A stretch of 10,677 nt of DNA from CAWUKV01 sp963923025. Lineage in GTDB: Bacteria > Cyanobacteriota > Cyanobacteriia > Phormidesmidales > Phormidesmidaceae. How positions within the stretch are numbered: the first letter of the stretch is position 1; each line of letters starts with the position of its first letter. The stretch is from contig CAWUKV010000192.1 of the NCBI GenBank assembly GCA_963923025.1, positions 1-10,677 on the forward strand, given 5' to 3'. The position numbers and the translations under genes are program-made. Of the stretch, positions 6,183 through 10,677 are shown piece after piece. A model generated the notes under the pieces. It was not told the DNA's origin, ran no database searches, and was given only the letters and a program-made list of their open reading frames with translations.

Positions 6183-6269
6183 TTGAGGATGACTCAACTC
6201 TAGCCGAGTCATCTACAGGGAACACACAACCAACCGGCAGTGCTCATTCGAGTTCTGGCGGTTTTTTTT
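6183..6269 (+). ncRNA. Yfr2-like small RNA candidate
   Basis: An 87-base unit has the layout of the cyanobacterial Yfr2 family. It has a 5' stem GATGACTC/GAGTCATC (6188-6195 and 6206-6213, ten-base loop), an unpaired A/C-rich stretch CTACAGGGAACACACAACC (6212-6230), and a terminator hairpin with eight T. Yfr2 RNAs are roughly this long and carry a conserved core near CAGGAAACA; the core here, CAGGGAACA, differs by one base from the version I recall. The 5' end is estimated. A CRP-like site upstream may regulate it. The alternative is a structured 3' UTR of ycf49. Confidence 0.55.
6232..6269 (+). terminator. Rho-independent terminator
   Basis: AACCGGCAG (6232-6240) pairs with CTGGCGGTT (6255-6263) with one mismatch, and eight T follow at 6262-6269. 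It ends the ncRNA candidate and any transcript reading through from the ycf49-like gene. Confidence 0.85.
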
Positions 6270-6271
6270 GG

Positions 6272-6420
6272 CTTAGGTTCACTTCAGCCTAAGTTTCTGA
6301 GTGCCGCTATCCCTTGAACGTATAGCCTTAGGCCACTTCACTTAAGCCTTCCGAGTAAGGCTATCTCTTTTGCGTAGAGCACTTAGGACTCCGAGTACGA
6401 TGCTTCCGCTTGGCTCAGAG
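6272..6420. repeat. Degenerate 55-bp tandem repeat with stem-loops
   Basis: CTTAGG occurs at 6272, 6327 and 6382, exactly 55 bp apart. Units 1 and 2 also share CACTTCA, TAAG, TTCYGAGT, GCTATCYCTT and CGTA in the same order with one-base indels. The third unit is shortened and keeps CTTAGG and CCGAGT. Unit 1 folds as CTTAGG/CCTAAG (6272-6293), and ATAGCCTTA/TAAGGCTAT (6322-6330 and 6356-6364) forms a 9-bp stem across unit 2. CGATGC/GCATCG (6398-6433) pairs around the end. No coding potential is seen. The family is not recognised. The rest of the stretch up to 6509 holds nothing I can name. Confidence 0.6.
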
Positions 6421-6509
6421 CTACATGGCATCGCAGCCTTGTCCTTGCATGTTGAGAGGGGAAGCGCCAACGAATCTGGTGGCTGCTATAAAACGTGCTC
6501 CCTAATGAT

Positions 6510-7112
6510 CTATGGCTGCCAGTTTCCGGGTTCGTAAATCATGACGCGACCTTTCGACACAACCGTGTCGAGCGAGGCAACAAAAGCACCGGGTCGCTGT
6601 TGAACGAGCGGTAGAATCTGCTCTAGCTGGCTCAGCAGGTCATCCATCGTCTGAATGGGCGGTCCGGTTAGACTTTCTTGTAAGTCAGGATGATCGAGCT
6701 GTAGAACGGTGCCGTTGGGCAAGCCGAGCGTCCGACCTGCCAGGTTGAGCTGGTCGATGGAATCGTTGCAGTTTCGCACGCCTTGGCCATCGATGACTTC
6801 GACCGTCCAGAGTTGCCCGCTGGCGGTTGCAAAGGTCAAGCCAAAGTTTTCGAGTCTGGCATAGCCAAAGATTTCGAGGGGACCCTGGTCTGTATACTTC
6901 CAACCATCTTTGACCGCCAAGTCGTGTTTCTCTAAACAGCTGGCTAGCTGGTTGTAGTCTTGGTGGGTTTTGTAGGTCTCGTAAATCGATAGACCCAATC
7001 CCCCAACCACTACAGCGACCAGACCAAGCAGGCCACGAATGAGAAACCGGCTTTTGCGATGCTCTGAACGTGCGACGGACATGTTGGGATCTCTATCCTT
7101 GTGGGCAATCAT
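6510..7112 (-). CDS. Single-pass membrane protein of unknown function
   Basis: The 200-residue product has a basic N-terminus (HRKSRF), one hydrophobic segment (about residues 24-45, LIRGLLGLVAVVVGGLGLSIY) and a soluble domain beginning YKTHQDYNQLASCLEKHDL. The domain has two Cys (about 59 and 114), one DxxDQL turn and a hydrophobic tail. I do not recognise the family. An N-in, domain-out topology is inferred from the positive residues before the segment. The ATG at 7112 lacks a ribosome-binding site; an internal ATG at 7082 has AGAGA about nine bases upstream and could be the true start, giving 190 residues. It starts 31 bp after the lipoprotein gene and probably shares its transcript. Confidence 0.7.
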   Translation of the reverse strand: MIAHKDRDPNMSVARSEHRKSRFLIRGLLGLVAVVVGGLGLSIYETYKTHQDYNQLASCLEKHDLAVKDGWKYTDQGPLEIFGYARLENFGLTFATASGQLWTVEVIDGQGVRNCNDSIDQLNLAGRTLGLPNGTVLQLDHPDLQESLTGPPIQTMDDLLSQLEQILPLVQQRPGAFVASLDTVVSKGRVMIYEPGNWQP

Positions 7113-7143
7113 TTTTTAGGCAATCAGCGGTACCAGCTGTTGA

Positions 7144-7752
7144 TTACAGGGATCCATCAGGTGCTGGAACAAAGGTCTGCCCTACATCTTCAGAGACGAA
7201 GTAGTACTTTTTAGGCCCTGGTGAGGGATAGCTGTCGTCGGTGATGCCGTTGGTGTATTCCAGTACCCACCGCTCTTCGGTGATTTGGAAGTCGGTGGCC
7301 AGGTAAAAGCTCCAGAATTCTGGCCGTTCCATCTGGTTGTCTTGCCAAACATCAGATTCGAGGGAGACGGTGGGGTCAAAAGCGATGGCTGACTGGCCCG
7401 GCTGCCAAATCCAGACCTGATCAAGACTAAAAATGACGAGCCAGTCACCTACCCGCTTGGGCTCAGATTCTGGAAAGTCCATATCGGCGGCCCAGTAGGT
7501 TTCTCCCCCGGCGAAGCGAACGAGTTCGGCGGCCTGTTCTTCGATTTGTTCTTCAACCACATACACTCGCTGATACAGCACTTCGCCGTCCCAATCAGTC
7601 GAGACGTACTGCACCTCTTCAGTAACTTGGTACGGGTCGGCGCTGTAGGCGGTTGCTCGAACCACTTCACCGGTCTCGTACTTAGCGGAGCAGTTAGTGA
7701 GTGCGATCGCACTCAGCAGCGGTAATAAAAGGCGTTTCTTGAAAGGTCTCAT
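7144..7752 (-). CDS. Predicted lipoprotein of unknown function
   Basis: The 202-residue product starts with a lipoprotein signal peptide: MRPFKKR, a hydrophobic core (8-18) and the lipobox LTNC with Cys21 as the lipidation site. Ser at +2 fits export onward to the outer membrane. The mature part is acidic and rich in Trp and Tyr, with two similar aromatic stretches (DWLVIFSLDQVWIW, FWSFYLATDF), suggesting a beta-rich domain. No family is recognised. A HIP1-centred palindrome lies in the signal-peptide coding region. A strong hairpin lies just upstream, so the gene is probably separated from the flotillin operon. It is followed by the membrane protein gene at 6510-7112. Confidence 0.78.
   Translation of the reverse strand: MRPFKKRLLLPLLSAIALTNCSAKYETGEVVRATAYSADPYQVTEEVQYVSTDWDGEVLYQRVYVVEEQIEEQAAELVRFAGGETYWAADMDFPESEPKRVGDWLVIFSLDQVWIWQPGQSAIAFDPTVSLESDVWQDNQMERPEFWSFYLATDFQITEERWVLEYTNGITDDSYPSPGPKKYYFVSEDVGQTFVPAPDGSL
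7699..7714. repeat. HIP1-centred 16-bp palindrome
   Basis: GAGTGCGATCGCACTC is a perfect palindrome around HIP1 (GCGATCGC), the abundant cyanobacterial octamer. A second extended copy, GGCTGCGATCGCAGCC, lies at 8116-8131, with shorter ones at 3744-3751 and 5058-5065. They support a cyanobacterial origin and need no gene-specific role. Confidence 0.85.
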
Positions 7753-7772
7753 GGGAGTAAAAGTCTGTAAAC

Positions 7773-7816
7773 GAAAGCCGTTGTATCAGTGCTACAACGG
7801 CTTTCATTCTTTTTTA
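7773..7816. terminator. 13-bp perfect hairpin with T-run on the plus side
   Basis: GAAAGCCGTTGTA (7773-7785) pairs with TACAACGGCTTTC (7793-7805) with a seven-base loop, followed on the plus strand by ATTCTTTTTT. Surrounding genes are all on the minus strand, where the stem is followed by the weaker run TTTCGTTTACAG. It most likely ends leftward transcripts from the flotillin genes before the lipoprotein gene, possibly in both directions. A role as a leader stem of the lipoprotein mRNA is also possible. Confidence 0.7.
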
Positions 7817-7842
7817 AACGTCTGCTGACGGGTAAGCCCGCA

Positions 7843-8034
7843 TCATGTCGTCACCCACTCTTCTAGCTTTCGAGTCGGAAGATACACCTGAGCGTGATGG
7901 AACAGACCTTCTAACCCTGCCTCCCCTTGGTCCGTGTAGATTTTGGCTAGGCGCGGCTTGAGATTTGGCACCTTTTGGATGGCCGTTTGCACCATAGACT
8001 CGATTTGGGCCTGGGGCAAACTGCGCTGGGCCAC
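7843..8034 (-). CDS. Short ORF, possible C-terminal part of a frameshifted flotillin
   Basis: From GTG at 8034 to TGA at 7843 this encodes 63 residues (VAQRSLPQAQIESMVQ to EEWVTT). There is no ribosome-binding site before the GTG. The same frame is open for a further 54 codons upstream (8035-8196), with an Ala-rich, protein-like sequence (PESAAKPAAIAALARAAR, DAALRSAIQKLLDQ) but no ATG, GTG or TTG. That open stretch meets the A9 run near the end of the flotillin gene in the -1 frame. The whole 117-codon block therefore looks like a C-terminal extension reached by -1 frameshift, or a tail cut off by a one-base homopolymer change. As a free-standing gene it is weak. No family is recognised. Confidence 0.45.
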   Translation of the reverse strand: MAQRSLPQAQIESMVQTAIQKVPNLKPRLAKIYTDQGEAGLEGLFHHAQVYLPTRKLEEWVTT

Positions 8035-8171
8035 CTGGTCAAGCAGCTTTTGAATGGCGGATCTCAGGGCGGCATCGGCGATGGGGTCGGACTTAACACG
8101 CGCGGCTCGGGCTAGGGCTGCGATCGCAGCCGGTTTTGCCGCTGACTCAGGCGCAACCTGGGCCGACGATG

Positions 8172-9434
8172 CTACTCTGCTCTTTCCCCTAGCGTTTTTT
8201 TTTCCGCAGCAGGGAGGCTAAAGTTGTTGACGGCCTGGGCTAGGTCAAGCCCGGTAGTGTGCTTCAGCTGCTCCATAAAGGAAATGGCCTGCTTGGCGGT
8301 GCTGTTGCCTGCCCCTTCAATGACGGTGACATTCTGCACAGATACATCCGGCACGGTGGCGGTCAGCGTCTTCAGCAGCACTTCGAGCTTTTGCAGCAGG
8401 AAAATATCCCGAGCGCTGTCGCCTGCGGCCAGCCAAGACTCAGCCAGCTTTTGCGTACCTTCGGCCTGGGCTTTGCCATCCTCAATGATGCTAGCGGCTC
8501 GGCCTTTGGCCTCGGCCAGGGCCCGCTTGCAGTCGGCCTCCGCTGGAGCAATGACGTCGGCCTGGAGCTGCTTTTGCACCTGTTTGATGCGCTCTTGCTC
8601 GACTGGGATTTCGGACTGAATGCGCACTAGCTCAGCGGCAATTTCAGCTTCAACCTCAGCCACCACAGCATCTCGCTTGGTGAGGGCGTCTTGGATGCGG
8701 CGCTCGGCCTCGGCTTCAGCAATGCCGGTATCGCGGTCGATGCGGCGCACCGAGGTGATTTTCTCGTTCTCTGCCGTCTGAATGGCAGATTCGGCATGGG
8801 CCTCGGCCTCAGCAATGCGGGCATCGCGCTGTAGCTCTGCCTGCTGTTTGCGGCCAATGGAGTCGAGATAACGCACATCGTCAGAGATGTTCTGAATTTG
8901 TAGCGTGTCGAGTACCAGACCCAGCTTTTGCAGGTCTTCCTCCGCCTCATCTAGCAGACTCTTGGCAAAGGCGATTTTGTCTTCGTTCACCTGTTCAGGG
9001 GTGAGGCTGGCGAGAACGCCACGCAGGTTGCCCTCTAGGGTCTCTTTGGCAATCTTTTCGATCTGCTTGCGGTCCATGCCCAGCAGTCGCTCAATGGCGT
9101 TGTGAATGACGGGTTCTTCACCGGCAATTTTAATGTTGGCAACGCCGTCTACCTTGAGGGGAATACCGCCCTTAGAGTAAGCGTTCGCCACATGCAGCTC
9201 GATGATCATGTTGGTTAGGTCCATGCGCATGACCTTTTCGAGCAGGGGCGTGCGCAGGCTACTGCCGCCCTTAACCAGTCGGTAACCGACCTTTTTTTGA
9301 CCCACTTTGCGGGTAGCACCCGCAAAGATCAGAACTTCGTTGGGCTGGCAAATGTAATACAGGTTGCGAATGATCAGGGAGACGGTGCCAGCGCCAGCCC
9401 CAAAAATAGCGAGGAGTGCAATGAGTGCAGGCAT
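8172..9434 (-). CDS. SPFH/flotillin-like membrane-associated protein
   Basis: The 420-residue product has an N-terminal hydrophobic segment (about 2-24), an SPFH/band-7 domain (about 28-195, with PNEVLIFAG, NAIERLLGM, ETLEGNLRGVLASLTPEQVNED) and a long Ala/Glu-rich coiled coil (about 196-330), the flotillin layout. Flotillins form oligomeric membrane microdomain scaffolds. The ATG at 9434 is preferred because GGAGGT lies 12 bases upstream at the end of the preceding gene and the family N-terminus fits; a 15-residue longer frame begins at 9479 but overlaps that gene. It is a divergent tandem paralogue of the upstream gene, four bases away and surely co-transcribed. The last codons before the stop contain a run of nine A (8203-8195), after which this frame ends within eight codons. 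Confidence 0.9.
   Translation of the reverse strand: MPALIALLAIFGAGAGTVSLIIRNLYYICQPNEVLIFAGATRKVGQKKVGYRLVKGGSSLRTPLLEKVMRMDLTNMIIELHVANAYSKGGIPLKVDGVANIKIAGEEPVIHNAIERLLGMDRKQIEKIAKETLEGNLRGVLASLTPEQVNEDKIAFAKSLLDEAEEDLQKLGLVLDTLQIQNISDDVRYLDSIGRKQQAELQRDARIAEAEAHAESAIQTAENEKITSVRRIDRDTGIAEAEAERRIQDALTKRDAVVAEVEAEIAAELVRIQSEIPVEQERIKQVQKQLQADVIAPAEADCKRALAEAKGRAASIIEDGKAQAEGTQKLAESWLAAGDSARDIFLLQKLEVLLKTLTATVPDVSVQNVTVIEGAGNSTAKQAISFMEQLKHTTGLDLAQAVNNFSLPAAEKKTLGERAE
8195..8203 (-). promoter_or_regulatory. A9 slippery run, candidate -1 frameshift site
   Basis: On the minus strand the reading frame is GCG GAA AAA AAA ACG, so the in-phase heptamer A AAA AAA is present, a canonical -1 ribosomal slip site. 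A run of nine A is also prone to transcriptional slippage, as in Thermus dnaX. A -1 shift leaves the 0-frame after Lys413 and opens 117 further codons. No downstream stimulatory hairpin or upstream Shine-Dalgarno was demonstrated. Confidence 0.45.
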
Positions 9435-9438
9435 GGTG

Positions 9439-10677
9439 TTAGTTGACCTCCGTAGAAGGAGCGATAGTAGAAGGAGCAACAGCGGTAGCGGTTTGAGCGT
9501 GGCCGTTGGATGCAGGCAGTGTTTTACTGCGGTTAAGCGTGCCGGTAACGTCGATACCCAGCGTCTTGTCCACCCGTTCTAGGAACTGGCGCACCACCTC
9601 GGGGTACACGTTAACCAGGCTGGCTAGGGATTTACCGTCGCCGCTGTCGATGACGTTGACGTTCTCTAAGTGCATACGATGAGGAATGGACGCGGCCTCT
9701 TGCAGCACCATTTCAATCTGCTGAATTAGGAAAACCTCAGTGGCGTCTACGCCGGTTTCTTGCCAGACTTTTGCCAGCATTTCGTTGACCAGGGCTGCCG
9801 CTTTGGCATTCTCGGCCAGGGCCGCAGCGTCGCCTTTTGCGGCCAGCTCTTGGGCACGTTTTTTGGCTTCAGCGGGCAGCACCTGGTCGGCCTCCAGGCG
9901 CAGCCGCTCCAGCTGAGAACGGACGGCCTGGAGCTGCTGCTCGGCGCGGGCGCGGGCCTCTTTAGCGGCGGCGGTGGTGCGTTCCTCTTCGGACTTGGCC
10001 CGCTGTTCTAACTCGGCTTTGATTTTGCGCAGCTCGTTTTGCTTTTGCTGAACAACGGTCAGGGCCTGGGTTTTGGCAACCTCGGCCTGTCGCTGGCAGT
10101 CAGCCTCGATCCGGTCAGCCTCACCGATGGTTTCGGCCTCGGCAATTTCGGCATCGCGAACGATCTGGGCAATTTGGCGACGACCAATGGAGCTGAGGTA
10201 GTCCACATCGTCGGTGACGCTCTGAATTTTGAGCGTGTCGAGCTGTAGGCCCAGCTTATTTAGATCTTTGGCGACGTCGGCAGCAATGCGCTCGGCAAAG
10301 TTAAGCCGGTCTTCGTTAACTTGTTCTGGCGTTAGCAGAGCCACAACGCCACGCAGGTTGCCTTCTAGCGTTTCGCGCACCACCCGGCGAATTTCAGACC
10401 GGTTACGGCCCAAAAATCGCTCGATAGCGTTGCCGACCACTGTGGGATTGCTAGAAACTTTGACGTTGGCAATGGCCTGAATGTTGATCGGTGTACCGCC
10501 TTTGGCATAGGCATTGGTGACCTCTACGGGGATGGGCATGGTGGTCATGTCCATGCGCTCGACCCGTTCAATGATGGGAATCACCAGGGTGCGCCCCCCA
10601 AAGCGGACACGATAGCCCACCTCTTGACCGCGCTTATTCTTGTATTTGCGGCCCGAGATAATCAGAATCTCGTTGGG
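9439..10677 (-). CDS. SPFH/flotillin-like protein, 5' end outside window
   Basis: The visible 412 residues begin inside the protein at PNEILIISGRKYK, the same point as residue 31 of the downstream paralogue, so only about the first 30 residues are missing. The SPFH domain (MDMTTMPIPVEVTNAYAKGG, NAIERFLGRN, ETLEGNLRGVVALLTPEQVNED) is followed by a long Ala/Glu/Gln coiled coil and a Ser/Thr-rich tail ending APSTIAPSTEVN. The tail contains an 11-base direct repeat (GTAGAAGGAGC on the plus strand at 9452 and 9467). The GGAGGT near its stop serves the next gene. The two paralogues share the SPFH core but differ in tail, suggesting a hetero-oligomer with distinct roles; that is inference. Confidence 0.9.
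   Translation of the reverse strand, partial: PNEILIISGRKYKNKRGQEVGYRVRFGGRTLVIPIIERVERMDMTTMPIPVEVTNAYAKGGTPINIQAIANVKVSSNPTVVGNAIERFLGRNRSEIRRVVRETLEGNLRGVVALLTPEQVNEDRLNFAERIAADVAKDLNKLGLQLDTLKIQSVTDDVDYLSSIGRRQIAQIVRDAEIAEAETIGEADRIEADCQRQAEVAKTQALTVVQQKQNELRKIKAELEQRAKSEEERTTAAAKEARARAEQQLQAVRSQLERLRLEADQVLPAEAKKRAQELAAKGDAAALAENAKAAALVNEMLAKVWQETGVDATEVFLIQQIEMVLQEAASIPHRMHLENVNVIDSGDGKSLASLVNVYPEVVRQFLERVDKTLGIDVTGTLNRSKTLPASNGHAQTATAVAPSTIAPSTEVN

Noticed and set aside
6272..6420. Possible CRISPR array
   Set aside because: Units are degenerate along their whole length, with no short identical repeat separated by unique spacers, and no cas genes are present.
7699..7714. Palindrome as an operator of the lipoprotein gene
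   Set aside because: It lies inside the coding region and is an extended HIP1 site, which is common across cyanobacterial genomes.
8224..8630. Plus-strand ORFs opposite the flotillin genes
   Set aside because: Low-complexity Ser/Ala or Leu/Gly sequences mirror the Ala/Glu coiled-coil codons on the other strand.

Overview
The window looks like chromosomal DNA of a filamentous, probably non-heterocystous cyanobacterium of the Leptolyngbya/Nodosilinea kind. Evidence: an intact HetR, a PatX-type RGSGR protein, a Ycf49-like protein, a Yfr2-like small RNA candidate, and several copies of the cyanobacterial palindrome GCGATCGC (HIP1; 3744-3751, 5058-5065, 7703-7710, 8120-8127). The genus is an inference. 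No transposase, phage gene, tRNA, rRNA or CRISPR array was seen.

Left part (1-2515): a possible 3' end of an unidentified gene, then patX (208-579) and hetR (981-1904) in the same direction. HetR is the master regulator of cell differentiation in filamentous cyanobacteria, and RGSGR peptides are its inhibitors. The PatX here carries four RGSGR motifs in 10-12-residue units behind a hydrophobic N-terminus and a five-unit proline-rich pentapeptide linker. Every HetR residue I recall as lining the peptide pocket is present. Convergent with hetR are two small minus-strand genes of unknown function (2221-2460 and 1818-2189); the second would overlap the 3' end of hetR in antisense.

Middle part (2515-6510): a coiled-coil protein with disordered flanks (2841-4217), the polysaccharide pyruvyltransferase CsaB (4664-5728), and divergently a Ycf49/DUF2499 membrane protein (5784-6089). 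The gene-free stretch after it (6090-6509) holds, in order, a CRP-like operator, a Yfr2-like ncRNA candidate ending in a rho-independent terminator, and a degenerate 55-bp tandem repeat with stem-loops.

Right part (6510-10677): all minus strand. Two tandem SPFH/flotillin-like genes (9439 to beyond the window, and 8172-9434) separated by 4 bp are followed by a short ORF, a strong hairpin, a lipoprotein gene (7144-7752) and a single-pass membrane protein of unknown function (6510-7112). Close to the end of the second flotillin gene lies a run of nine A residues in phase with a classical -1 slippery heptamer. A -1 shift there would replace 7 terminal residues with a 117-residue extension that includes the short ORF and has no start codon of its own before residue 55. 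Either a recoded second product or a one-base homopolymer length change could explain this.

The two observations most worth following are the four-motif PatX beside HetR and the A9 frameshift site in the flotillin gene.
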